NCBI GenBank assembly: GCA_031414695.1
Contig: JANNWG010000028.1
Span: forward strand, 37,559-101,558
DNA: 64,000 bases
Source of the DNA: UKL13-2 sp031414695
GTDB lineage: Bacteria; Pseudomonadota; Gammaproteobacteria; Burkholderiales; Usitatibacteraceae
Direction of reading: 5' to 3'
Positions 7,648 through 15,441 of this stretch are shown piece by piece (positions within the stretch are counted from its first letter, which is position 1; each line of letters begins with the position of its first letter). The notes under the pieces were generated by a model that saw nothing but the letters and a program-made list of their open reading frames with translations, did no database searches and was not told the origin of the DNA. The position numbers and the translations under genes are program-made.

Positions 7648-9352
7648 GTTCCACCCAGGCGCGAAGTTGCGTCAACTTGGTTGCTAACTCGCGCTGTTTA
7701 AAAGCAGCATCAACGAATGCGGGCGCTATGGCCCCGAACCAAGCTTCGGCATCCGATATTGACTTAAACCACGGCGACGCCTTGGCCTTTGCGGCATCTC
7801 CGATCGCTTTGCGAAGCTCGGGTGAATCGATCCATTTTGCAATGTCCTGGTCCAGCTCGGCGCCCGGCAGTTTGGAACATACGTTGTCATGAACCGAGAA
7901 TCCAAGGGCCGCCGCCAACTTGACGCTCGCCAGAACGCTGGCCCAAGGCAGATCGAGCATGGCCCGCTGCTCAAGAGCCAACTGATCGGACCACATCAGT
8001 ACCTCTATTGCCTGCTGGGTCAAGTCTTCCACGTCTTGAGGCGAGAAGTCCTTCGGAGCATCACCATCAGCGACAGCATATGCGTCGTAGTGAAGTGCTT
8101 TGAATGCCGACGCGAGAGCTTTCACTTTGCTGGCACCGTGAGCGTCCAGCAAGACGGCTCCAAAATATGACATCGGATTTAGTCCGGTAGTCATCCAATA
8201 GTTGTCGAGGCCGCGCAAGAAACCTACCTCGGTCGCGCCTTCGCAGACAACCACCTTCATGGACAAGAACGCCTCCGCGCTGGAGCGGAGTTGGCCTTGA
8301 ATGTTGAGTCCAGCAAGGTTTTTCCCCGAGGTGGCCACGACCTTTACTTCGCCAGCTAGTTTGTGCACGACATGCAAATGCTCCGCCGTCAACTCGCGCA
8401 AGACTGAGGGTGAGTGGGTTGTTAAGAAATATTGGCCCGTAGCGTCTTCCTTGATGTACTTGATCAGACGCGCGATCCGATGTGGCTCCAATCCGAATTC
8501 GAGTTCGTCAAACAAGGTGATGTGTTGCACATCGAGGTTTTCCTTCTGAATACCGCAAAGCAGCATCCTTCTTGATCCGAGCCCGAGCTGCCGCAACGGC
8601 ATATTTCCATCGTGCAACGTCAACCCACCAACGCGGATGTTGATGGAATTAAGGTCAAGATGCGCCTTGTACGAATGATCGACCGGAATTCCAAGTTTCT
8701 TCGCCACCGCCTCCGACTTTGCTGCCGCCTCGTCAAAATTCTTCAAGGCTTCAGCCCGTTGGACATCGAGCGAACTTCGCGCCGCACGAGTCGCGTCCAC
8801 GAGTGATTCACTCAGGTTGTCAGATTCCGTAATTTTTGCCAACGCGGTTCCTGCTGCCCAGCTCAGTTGTTTCTCGCTGTAGTCTCCGATCAGACCAACA
8901 TTGACCTTCGCACGGTCTGCGGATCGGAAGTCTACGCCGTCGGGATTCCGCGCAGTGACGATTTTCCATTTCGGCTCAAGGTCTTTTGCAACGGTGAGAC
9001 ATACGCTCAGAACGATTTCGTCAGTATCTTTGGGCTCATCATGGAGAGTGAATGCCACCTTGTCCCATCCTCGCACATGAGCACCATACTTTTGCTCGGA
9101 ACAGAATTCATTGGGCAATTCTCCAATGACAACTTCAATACGGATTGTATGGTTTGTATTGCAGAGGTGAAAATCGGAATCGCCGAATGAGAGATTCCAC
9201 TGCGGGCTGAAAATACAGCGAATGGCTTCAAGAATTGTCGTCTTTGCGGAGTCGCCCTTTCCGATCAGGCAAAAAATCGGCTGATCAGGAAGCTTCCATT
9301 CCAGTTGTTTAATTCCCCTGAAATTGAGAATATCGATTTTTCTTATTTTCAT
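7640..9352 (-). CDS. gajA: OLD-family ATPase-TOPRIM nuclease of a Gabija-type pair (GajA-like)
   Basis: 570 residues. The N-terminal ABC-type ATPase domain has the P-loop GKGDSAKT (residues 31-38), a degenerate signature around LGLGSRRM, Walker B LFDELEFGLEP and an H-loop TTHSPS. The C-terminal TOPRIM domain shows VVVCEGATEVGFL and AVADGD. Length and order match GajA (about 578 residues), a sequence-specific DNA nicking endonuclease inhibited by nucleotides. The ATG at 9352 follows GGAGAG; an upstream TTG at 9367 would ignore this site. The P-loop has Ala where most have Gly before Lys. It lies next to toxin-antitoxin genes and guaA scars, as expected in a defence island. Confidence 0.82.
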   Translation of the reverse strand: MKIRKIDILNFRGIKQLEWKLPDQPIFCLIGKGDSAKTTILEAIRCIFSPQWNLSFGDSDFHLCNTNHTIRIEVVIGELPNEFCSEQKYGAHVRGWDKVAFTLHDEPKDTDEIVLSVCLTVAKDLEPKWKIVTARNPDGVDFRSADRAKVNVGLIGDYSEKQLSWAAGTALAKITESDNLSESLVDATRAARSSLDVQRAEALKNFDEAAAKSEAVAKKLGIPVDHSYKAHLDLNSINIRVGGLTLHDGNMPLRQLGLGSRRMLLCGIQKENLDVQHITLFDELEFGLEPHRIARLIKYIKEDATGQYFLTTHSPSVLRELTAEHLHVVHKLAGEVKVVATSGKNLAGLNIQGQLRSSAEAFLSMKVVVCEGATEVGFLRGLDNYWMTTGLNPMSYFGAVLLDAHGASKVKALASAFKALHYDAYAVADGDAPKDFSPQDVEDLTQQAIEVLMWSDQLALEQRAMLDLPWASVLASVKLAAALGFSVHDNVCSKLPGAELDQDIAKWIDSPELRKAIGDAAKAKASPWFKSISDAEAWFGAIAPAFVDAAFKQRELATKLTQLRAWVEHG

Positions 9353-9506
9353 GACTCTCCTATGCAAAAAAGCACTCTGTTATGAAATAAATGGGATGTT
9401 CAGACACCATCTTTATGCTGCGATTTCTCGTGGCTAATTACCGAGACAGTGCCTAGGAAATTCAGGCGGAACACCGAGCAAACGCTTCTGACATAGATAA
9501 TACCCC

Positions 9507-9536
9507 TTGCATCTTTATACGGGATACCCGTACAAT
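9507..9536 (+). promoter_or_regulatory. Promoter with palindromic operator for toxin-antitoxin pair
   Basis: TTGCAT (9507-9512) and TACAAT (9531-9536) are 18 bp apart. The inverted repeat TACGGG-ATA-CCCGTA (9518-9532) fills most of the spacer. Transcription would begin close to 9543, the ATG of the toxin gene, so the message may be leaderless. Confidence 0.6.
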
Positions 9537-9542
9537 GCGCCT

Positions 9543-9839
9543 ATGCGCACTGTCATCGAAACCGCAACATTCCAGAAGCAAGCCGAAAAGCTCTGGACCG
9601 AAAACGAGCGGTTTGCCTTCATTGATTGGATCGCAGTCAATCCGCTGGTAGGGGATGTGATCCCAGGTGCAGATGGCGCGCGCAAGGTTCGCTGGAGTCG
9701 CAGCGGGACTGGCAAGTCAGGCGGTGCGCGAGTGATTTACTTCAACTTGACTGAGCAAGAGGTCGTGTTATTGATGGCGGCGTATGCCAAAGCCGACCGC
9801 GCTAACATGCTTCCCGCTGAAATCAAAAAGGTGGTGTGA
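9543..9839 (+). CDS. RelE/HigB-like toxin
   Basis: 98 residues beginning MRTVIETATFQKQAEKLW, followed by VIPGADGARKVRW, GKSGGARVIYFN and VVLLMAAYAKADRANM. This is the pattern of RelE-superfamily toxins encoded before an Xre-type antitoxin. The ATG at 9543 is chosen because the promoter overlaps the longer frame that begins at 9507. One base separates its stop from the antitoxin ATG. It is divergent from gajA, 190 bp away. Confidence 0.85.
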   Translation: MRTVIETATFQKQAEKLWTENERFAFIDWIAVNPLVGDVIPGADGARKVRWSRSGTGKSGGARVIYFNLTEQEVVLLMAAYAKADRANMLPAEIKKVV

Positions 9840-9840
9840 A

Positions 9841-10164
9841 ATGGGTATTAAGAAAATCGACATTGAGAAGGTGGCAGCGGCCATCGAGGCAGATGCTGGT
9901 GAGTCTTTGCCTGATCTGCGTCAGGCATTGGCCGAAGCGAAAGCAGGGCTTGGACGTGTCACAACCCCTGAGCAAATGCTTGTGCGCCAGGCACGCCAAA
10001 AATCTGGACTTACCCAAGCTGCGTTTGCCGCGCGCATCGAAACACCGGTGGCGACCTTACGTGACTGGGAGCAAGGGCGGTTCGCGCCGCCGGGTGTGGT
10101 GTTATGTTTACTGCGCCTCATCATCAAGCACCCCGAACTATCGCAGGAGCTGAATGCAGCGTGA
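9841..10164 (+). CDS. Xre-family antitoxin
   Basis: 107 residues. The C-terminal half has a clear helix-turn-helix: MLVRQARQKSGLTQAAFAAR, then VATLRDWEQGRFAPPG. An N-terminal helix rich in Glu and Ala would bind the toxin. It is expected to repress from the palindrome at 9518-9532. It forms a two-gene operon with the toxin and closes the accessory region on the right. Confidence 0.87.
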   Translation: MGIKKIDIEKVAAAIEADAGESLPDLRQALAEAKAGLGRVTTPEQMLVRQARQKSGLTQAAFAARIETPVATLRDWEQGRFAPPGVVLCLLRLIIKHPELSQELNAA

Positions 10165-10182
10165 CTGGAGTAATTGAAATTT

Positions 10183-10203
10183 CGCAGACAGTGTCTGCGG
10201 TTT
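10183..10203 (+). terminator. Possible weak terminator after toxin-antitoxin operon
   Basis: Inverted repeat CGCAGACA-G-TGTCTGCG (10183-10199) is followed by a short T-rich stretch. A second 10-bp inverted repeat lies just beyond (10235-10244 and 10276-10285). Either could end transcription; the T-tracts are poor. Confidence 0.4.
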
Positions 10204-10305
10204 TCATCCATCAAAAAATTATCTGTAGAAATTCAGATTTGATCCAACAACAACCCCAAAAAACGGTAATTGTCAGATCAAATCTAAATCGCTAAAGCAA
10301 AAAAA

Positions 10306-10686
10306 CTATTTCATCGAGTTAAAGCCAATCATATTCCCCTCAGTGTCTTCGCACAGCGTCACCCAGCCGAAGTCACCAATTGAAAATTTTGGCCTAACGA
10401 TCTTGCCGCCAGCGGCAACCACGCGTGACTCCTCCACCGCGCAGTCTTCCACATTGAAGTACACCATTGTGCCGCCCATTCCAGGGCGAGCGTGGGCGGA
10501 TTTGACTAAAGCTCCAGATGCGCCGTATGACTGCATATCGCCGGGGAAGCTCATCATCTGTGTTTCACCTGTTGGGTCGCCTATCTTCTCCAGTTTTTGT
10601 TTTAGTACGCCCTCATAAAACGTGACTGCCCGATCCATATCGTTGACGTAAATATCAAACCATCCAATTGCATTTGACTTTCCCAT
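10306..10686 (-). CDS. VOC-family (glyoxalase/bleomycin-resistance fold) protein
   Basis: 126-residue single-module vicinal oxygen chelate protein. It begins with IGWFDIYVNDMDRAVTFYEGVL, the usual first beta-alpha unit, and ends with FGWVTLCEDTEGNMIGFNS, where the metal-binding Glu or a nearby residue would lie. Such small proteins can be lyases, dioxygenases or binding proteins, so no substrate is proposed. The ribosome site AAAGGAG precedes the ATG. It lies 67 bp downstream of the AraC-type gene on the same strand and may be co-transcribed with it. Confidence 0.85.
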   Translation of the reverse strand: MGKSNAIGWFDIYVNDMDRAVTFYEGVLKQKLEKIGDPTGETQMMSFPGDMQSYGASGALVKSAHARPGMGGTMVYFNVEDCAVEESRVVAAGGKIVRPKFSIGDFGWVTLCEDTEGNMIGFNSMK

Positions 10687-10753
10687 GTTGTGCTCCTTTG
10701 CTAATTAAGAAGCGGGCAGTGTAGCCAGTCGTAAAGTTTTCGTATTGTATAAA

Positions 10754-11494
10754 TCAGACATCAAACTTATCGGCGTATTTCGCAGGCGTGTAGCCTGTGA
10801 TTTTGCGAAACGCGTGAATGAAGTGTGATTGGTCCGCATACAACTCCAAGTAATGTTGCTTAAATGACTGCTGTAGTCGCAATACTTTGAGCAGGTCGTG
10901 CGGTGAAAACCCAGTCGTTTGTTTGAGCGTTCGTTGCAGTTGGCGAGGTGACATACCGGTAGCAGCTGCCATGTCAGTCACGTTGTGAATATCGTCAATG
11001 TTAGTCAGTATTTTTTCAGTGATAACGTTGTCTACCACAAACTTCTCGTCAATAAGCCATTGCACCAGCGCTGTTAAAACTGACTGTTTTGCGAAGAAGT
11101 CTAATTTAACAAGCTCGTTGCTTGCTTTAATCAACGGCAACTGTCCTTGGTAGGCTGTACCTACAAAGTGGTCAACAATCTCATCAGGGCAACCTTGCCA
11201 CACGCCCGGTAAAAACTGAATGCCGACGTAGTGAAACGTCTTACCAAGATTGAGCACCTCGTAAGTGGTACGCAGTGCAGTAACCCCTGCGATGTTGGTA
11301 TCTATTTGGTTGAATAAAATATTCACGCAGGCATCGGGCAATGCATGCAGACAAAAATCTTCTTGCAGCGCACACTCAGTTTTGAGTTCCCAAAAACAAT
11401 GTGCCAGTCCAGATAAATTGCTCGGCGGCTTTGCCTCGGTATATCGTACAGACCGTGCCGTTTTTTCGATGCCATCTTGAATTGGGCTATACAT
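10754..11494 (-). CDS. AraC-family transcriptional regulator
   Basis: 246 residues. The N-terminal sensing domain (about 1-140) is of the short type seen in many uncharacterised AraC regulators. The C-terminal part has two helix-turn-helix units: MAAATGMSPRQLQRTLKQTTGFSPHDLLKV, then the second unit ending FRKITGYTPAKYADKF. It is probably an activator, with unknown ligand. The gene is divergent from the secreted-protein gene at 11791, with the VOC gene downstream on its own strand. Either could be its target. Confidence 0.9.
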   Translation of the reverse strand: MYSPIQDGIEKTARSVRYTEAKPPSNLSGLAHCFWELKTECALQEDFCLHALPDACVNILFNQIDTNIAGVTALRTTYEVLNLGKTFHYVGIQFLPGVWQGCPDEIVDHFVGTAYQGQLPLIKASNELVKLDFFAKQSVLTALVQWLIDEKFVVDNVITEKILTNIDDIHNVTDMAAATGMSPRQLQRTLKQTTGFSPHDLLKVLRLQQSFKQHYLELYADQSHFIHAFRKITGYTPAKYADKFDV

Positions 11495-11790
11495 ATCTTG
11501 TCATAAATTAAATTTTTACTATGTTATCTTGAGTGTTAAACACGCTGTACTTGCAAAAGTATGCACGCCCAAAGAAGCTTTCAAAATCAAATTAAGTTAG
11601 CTGGCCTGAACGTGAAATTAATTTTCGTAACCAAGTTTAAGTTTTTATTCGTAAAACACTATTTATGATTGACGTTAATTTAGAAGGTGTAGCGGTTATT
11701 CAAGAGCAATTGCTATTGCCCAATCTGACTCATCACCATTCCATATCATCCAAAATAAATTGCTTGTTAACAATCGAATGTGAGTGACAC
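11495..11790. other. Divergent intergenic region
   Basis: 296 bp, AT-rich, between the AraC gene and the secreted-protein gene. It should hold both promoters, but no convincing -35/-10 pair is visible. A 40-codon open frame (11665-11787, MIDVNLEGVAVIQEQ) ends just before the next start; it has no recognisable relatives and no good ribosome site, so it is not called as a gene. Confidence 0.4.
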
Positions 11791-13167
11791 ATGCTTAGCG
11801 CTCTCCGCAAAATGCTAGATTCTTATTCCTGTAATGCAATCAGCCGCCTGATGTTTCTATCTGCCTTGGCAGTTATTCTTTCCGTTAACTCAGTGCCATC
11901 TTTTGCTGACACTAAGCAATATCGTGCACAGCTAGCAGATGCACTGGCGAAGCAAGATGCTGAGGCGATTAAAAATGCGGTGGCGATTAAAAATGCGGTG
12001 GCGATTATCAATGGTCACCTAGGTAAGAAGCAAGGCGTGCCTGAGACGCGCGATCAATACACGCCAATTCCGCGTGCCGCCACTGCACTCTCGAAAGCTG
12101 AAGCGATGGGCAGCATGACAAAATTTACCGCACACATTGCAAAGCATCGTTGGTGGCATATTGGTCTTGACCCAGCCACGTTATCGCGCCCGCTGCGCGA
12201 GCCAGCGTCTGCCATTGTCGGTCTTTTAGCATTTTCGCGTGCCGCGCAATCTATTCAAACTGCAAACAATCCTAAGCCGACTCAAGCCACAGACGTTTAT
12301 CTTGATGCGGCGCGTCAGGCAGGGGATTTTTTGTTGTGGACGCAGGCGGAAGCAGGGTCTGGACTCTTTCCATTTCCCGCTTTTCGCGGCAAAGCTGAAA
12401 GCGCGCCTTTTCGTTCGCTAAAAGGTCATCTTGCGAAAGCGGAAGCCAACAACCTCGTCGGTGTCGTTAAAAATGGCTGGGTCATTGAGGATGAAGGCGA
12501 CGGTGGTTTGCAATTTGATAATGGCGAATCAGGTATTGCAATTTTTGCGCTATTTGAAGCAACGCATGATAAAAAATATTTAGACGCCGCAGTGCGTTCG
12601 GTGGAATGGGCCATGCGACGCCCGCTGGTGACAAATTGGAATTACAACAGTTTTAGCGTGCGGCTGTTGGCGCGCGCTTACTTGGTCACTGGCAATCAAT
12701 CATTTCTTGATAGCGCTACGCAAAAAGCAATGCTTGGAGTGATACCGGGGCAGTTAACCCGTGGTGAGAATATCGGCAGATGGAGTGACCCGCACAATGC
12801 TAGGCCTACGTATCACTACATCATGCTGGAGAGCTTGGTTGAGTTAGCGGCTGCGCGACGAAAAGCAAAAGCGGATAAAAGTCGCATCAGTGATGTCATT
12901 ACAGATGCGCTGCGATTGGGGCTTATCGCGCGTAATCAAGATTTTCTGCCATCTGGCAAAGGCGCGCCAACAAAAGAAGGTGCTATGGTCGCGTTATTAA
13001 ACGTTAACCGTGTGTTTGCAGAAGATGCTGAATTTTTACGTGCGACACATTCTCGCGTCGCGCTCGATGCGTTGACCAAGCTGGTAGCCGAACAGTACCG
13101 CCGTGGCAATGCACCGTTAGCGCCGGGCGCTTGGGGGTTGATGGTTGAAAGTGTCGTGCAGCGCTAG
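11791..13167 (+). CDS. Secreted protein with alpha/alpha-barrel (six-hairpin) character, function unknown
   Basis: 458 residues with an N-terminal signal sequence (hydrophobic run LMFLSALAVILSV, cleavage probably near SFADT). The mature part has repeated helical segments with motifs such as DNGESGIAIFALFEAT, YLDAAVRSVEWAM and YHYIMLESLVELA. These recall alpha/alpha-toroid carbohydrate-active enzymes (glycosidases, lyases, epimerases), but no family-specific catalytic residues can be named. An 18-bp unit is duplicated in tandem near codons 59-70, giving AIKNAVAIKNAV. It probably acts in the periplasm or outside. Confidence 0.75.
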   Translation: MLSALRKMLDSYSCNAISRLMFLSALAVILSVNSVPSFADTKQYRAQLADALAKQDAEAIKNAVAIKNAVAIINGHLGKKQGVPETRDQYTPIPRAATALSKAEAMGSMTKFTAHIAKHRWWHIGLDPATLSRPLREPASAIVGLLAFSRAAQSIQTANNPKPTQATDVYLDAARQAGDFLLWTQAEAGSGLFPFPAFRGKAESAPFRSLKGHLAKAEANNLVGVVKNGWVIEDEGDGGLQFDNGESGIAIFALFEATHDKKYLDAAVRSVEWAMRRPLVTNWNYNSFSVRLLARAYLVTGNQSFLDSATQKAMLGVIPGQLTRGENIGRWSDPHNARPTYHYIMLESLVELAAARRKAKADKSRISDVITDALRLGLIARNQDFLPSGKGAPTKEGAMVALLNVNRVFAEDAEFLRATHSRVALDALTKLVAEQYRRGNAPLAPGAWGLMVESVVQR

Positions 13168-13309
13168 TTAAGCTAGCGGTTACTAATTAGCAATGGCGCT
13201 TAACGTCATTATTTATGGGTAACGCTCAACCCACTTTTGACGAGTAAAGTACAGCCATGTTTGAACACGTTGCGAAACCTGTATTCCGCGACCACAATTT
13301 ATCTCACGT

Positions 13310-13600
13310 GTGAAACGTGCGGTGCTGTTGGGGTTAGCCATGATTATGTTGTCGCTTGGCATTGGTATGCTGGGTTATAAATTTTTATTTCCGCAGCTCG
13401 ATTGGGCGGATGCATTTGTCAATGCAGCGATGATTTTGTCTGGGATGGGGCCGCTCGCGATACCGCAAACGACAGCTGCGAAAATTTTTTCAGGCTGTTA
13501 TGCGTTGTATTCAGGCTTAATGTTAGTCATGACAGCAGGTGTGGTCTTCGCGCCATTGGTGCATCGTTTTCTGCATAAGCTGCACGCGGATGAAGAGTAA
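13310..13600 (+). CDS. Small inner-membrane protein, probably frameshifted at its start
   Basis: 96 residues as read from GTG 13310, with three hydrophobic segments: LGLAMIMLSLGIGMLG, AAMILSGMGPLAI and GLMLVMTAGVVFAPL. The tail VHRFLHKLHADEE is soluble. From memory, relatives start with MFEH about 18 residues earlier. Such a start exists here at ATG 13257 (MFEHVAKPVF), but that frame runs into TGA at 13311. Deleting one GT from the GTGTG at 13308-13312 would join both parts into one 114-residue protein. It could be a true dinucleotide slip or a sequence error. Function unknown. Confidence 0.65.
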   Translation: MKRAVLLGLAMIMLSLGIGMLGYKFLFPQLDWADAFVNAAMILSGMGPLAIPQTTAAKIFSGCYALYSGLMLVMTAGVVFAPLVHRFLHKLHADEE

Positions 13601-13636
13601 AATTCTTTAATCATCAACTTTTATAGGGAGAAACCC

Positions 13637-14017
13637 ATGATTGCCTACACCTCATTCGGTACTAATGATCTACCACGTGCCAAAGATTTTTATGATCAAG
13701 TTTTTGCGGCGATCGGTATCAAGCGAATGATGGACTGGGGCGAACAAGGCTGTGCGTGGGGGTCGAGCTATACGACGCCGATGTTTGGCGTATTGACGCC
13801 GTATAACAAAGAACCTGCGACGGTGGGCAATGGCACAATGATTTCAATTTTTTGCAAATCAGAAGCCGAAGTGAATGCGCTCTACGCGAAGGCAATAGAG
13901 CTCGGTGGCAAAGATGAAGGTGCGCCGGGGCAGCGCGGAGAAGGTTTTTACGCAGGTTATTTTCGTGATCTGGATGGCAATAAGCTCAATGGTTTTTTTA
14001 TGGCGCAGGGCGGCTAG
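13637..14017 (+). CDS. VOC-family (glyoxalase fold) protein
   Basis: 126 residues, opening MIAYTSFGTNDLPRAKDFYD and ending YFRDLDGNKLNGFFM, the conserved last strand of the vicinal oxygen chelate fold. Ribosome site AGGGAG lies eight bases before the ATG. It is a different subfamily from the VOC gene at 10306. The reaction cannot be predicted. Confidence 0.85.
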   Translation: MIAYTSFGTNDLPRAKDFYDQVFAAIGIKRMMDWGEQGCAWGSSYTTPMFGVLTPYNKEPATVGNGTMISIFCKSEAEVNALYAKAIELGGKDEGAPGQRGEGFYAGYFRDLDGNKLNGFFMAQGG

Positions 14018-14175
14018 GCGTCGCAATTGTTTGCGCGCGATGCACCCCAAAGCATGTACCCCAAACCAATATGTTTTCCGTGTTCAAGTTTTTTTACTTG
14101 CAGTGTTGCTGCAAATTCCAGCCTGCATCATATGCACCATGATGCATGAAATATTCATTTTTGAAAGTATTTCTA

Positions 14176-14595
14176 ATGCAGAAGCCAACACAAAACCAAC
14201 TATCTAGCCGCAGCAATGTATCGACTGGTACGCCTTGGGAATCCATCGTCGGCTACTCACGCGCGGTGAAAATTGGCAATCACGTTTGGGTGGCAGGTAC
14301 TACAGCGTCTGATGAAACAGGAAGTGTTGTTTTTCCGAATGATGCCGCCGCGCAATCGCGCTTTATTTTAATGAAAATTGCAGCAGCCCTTGAGAGCGCT
14401 CAAGCGTCGCTAAAAGATGTAGTTCGCACCAGACTCTATGTAACCAACATTGCCGATTGGGAGGCAGTTGGCCGCGTGCACGGCGAATTTTTCGCCGATA
14501 TCCGGCCCGCATCGACGATGGTAGAGGTGTCAAAATTGATTGATCCCTTGCATTTGGTTGAGATTGAAGTGGATGCGTATATTGTAGATAACTAG
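14176..14595 (+). CDS. RidA/YjgF-family protein
   Basis: About 139 residues with family landmarks: PWESIVGYSRAVKIGNHVWVAG at the start, and VVRTRLYVTNIADWEAVGRVH and RPASTMVEVSKLIDPLHLVEIEVDAY towards the end. RidA proteins hydrolyse reactive enamine/imine intermediates; this longer branch often has other roles. The conserved arginine of RPASTMVE is present. The start is uncertain: ATG 14146 adds ten residues, and neither start has a strong ribosome site. Confidence 0.85.
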   Translation: MQKPTQNQLSSRSNVSTGTPWESIVGYSRAVKIGNHVWVAGTTASDETGSVVFPNDAAAQSRFILMKIAAALESAQASLKDVVRTRLYVTNIADWEAVGRVHGEFFADIRPASTMVEVSKLIDPLHLVEIEVDAYIVDN

Positions 14596-14757
14596 GTAGC
14601 TTCTAATAACCAGCCGTTTGTGCTGAGGTATCGAAGCACACACTGTTAAGTGCTTGATTTATAGGGTTTGAACAACCCTTCGATACGTGCAGCGCACCCT
14701 GTCCTGAGCTTGTCGAAGGATCAGGGCGAACGGAACTTGAGGTTATGAGAAGCTCCC
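14595..14757. mobile_element. MITE-like element 1
   Basis: Ends in imperfect inverted repeats: GGTAGCTTCTAATAACC at 14595-14611 and GGTTATGAGAAGCTCCC at 14741-14757. The interior contains a cgtcctgagcttgtcgaagg-like segment common as a dispersed repeat. No coding frame. The left end touches the RidA stop codon. Confidence 0.6.
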
Positions 14758-14761
14758 ATTA

Positions 14762-14892
14762 GGGAATTTCTAATAACCCTGTGTCTTCCCGGCGAAGGCC
14801 GGGATCCAATTTTGTAAGCTGCTGATGCGTAAAAAAAATTAGACCCCGGCCTTCGCCGGGGCGACAGTTTTTTGAGATTTTTAGAAGCTCCC
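14762..14892. mobile_element. MITE-like element 2
   Basis: Same ends as the previous element: GGGAATTTCTAATAACCC at 14762-14779 and TTTTTAGAAGCTCCC ending at 14892. The interior holds a strong inverted repeat (ccggcgaaggccggg and ccccggccttcgccgggg, about 14790-14862). The two elements are separated by four bases. The rest of the gap to tadA (14893-14971) shows nothing further. Confidence 0.6.
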
Positions 14893-14971
14893 ACTAATCA
14901 AATGCGCCATTTGGCGTGTACTTCAGAGCATAAATGCTTCAAACTACCCACCAATAAATGAGTTTTACTTT

Positions 14972-15439
14972 TTGAGTACATTAGACGAAACCTTCATGCG
15001 CGAGGCGCTGACTCTGGCCGCACATGCTGCCACCATCGGTGAAGTCCCCGTTGGTGCGGTGGTGGTGAAAGATGGTGTGGTCATTGGTAGGGGCTTTAAT
15101 CAGCCAATAACTTCTCACGATCCGACCACACATGCTGAGATTGTAGCGCTGCGCGATGCGGCTAAGTTTGTCCAAAATTATCGGCTGATCGATTGCACGC
15201 TCTACGTCACGCTTGAGCCATGCGCGATGTGTGTGGGCGCGATGCTGCATGCACGTGTGGCGCGCGTGGTGTGGGGGGCGGCTGAGCCTAAGAGTGGGGC
15301 GTGCGGGTCGGTGATTAACTTGCCCGCTGAAGCGAAGCTCAATCACCATGCGACTTTTGTTGGCGGTGTGCTGGCAGAGGAATCTAGTGCGATACTAAAG
15401 TCATTCTTCCGCCAGAGAAGATGCCGCGAGGAGAGTTAA
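14972..15439 (+). CDS. tadA: tRNA-specific adenosine deaminase
   Basis: 155 residues. It deaminates A34 to inosine in the tRNA-Arg(ACG) anticodon. The zinc site is complete: HAE (His-Ala-Glu, with catalytic Glu) and PCAMC, followed by GAMLHARVARVVWGA and the family's PKSGACGS. A TTG start at 14972 gives the usual N-terminus (MSTLDETFMREAL); ATG at 14996 would lose several residues. Its stop is two bases before the ATG of the acyltransferase gene, so the pair is probably one transcript. Confidence 0.93.
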   Translation: MSTLDETFMREALTLAAHAATIGEVPVGAVVVKDGVVIGRGFNQPITSHDPTTHAEIVALRDAAKFVQNYRLIDCTLYVTLEPCAMCVGAMLHARVARVVWGAAEPKSGACGSVINLPAEAKLNHHATFVGGVLAEESSAILKSFFRQRRCREES

Positions 15440-15441
15440 TA

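Noticed and set aside
9368..9506. Integrase or att site upstream of gajA
   Set aside because: No coding frame and no copy of the guaA end were found there; the right border of the island remains undefined.
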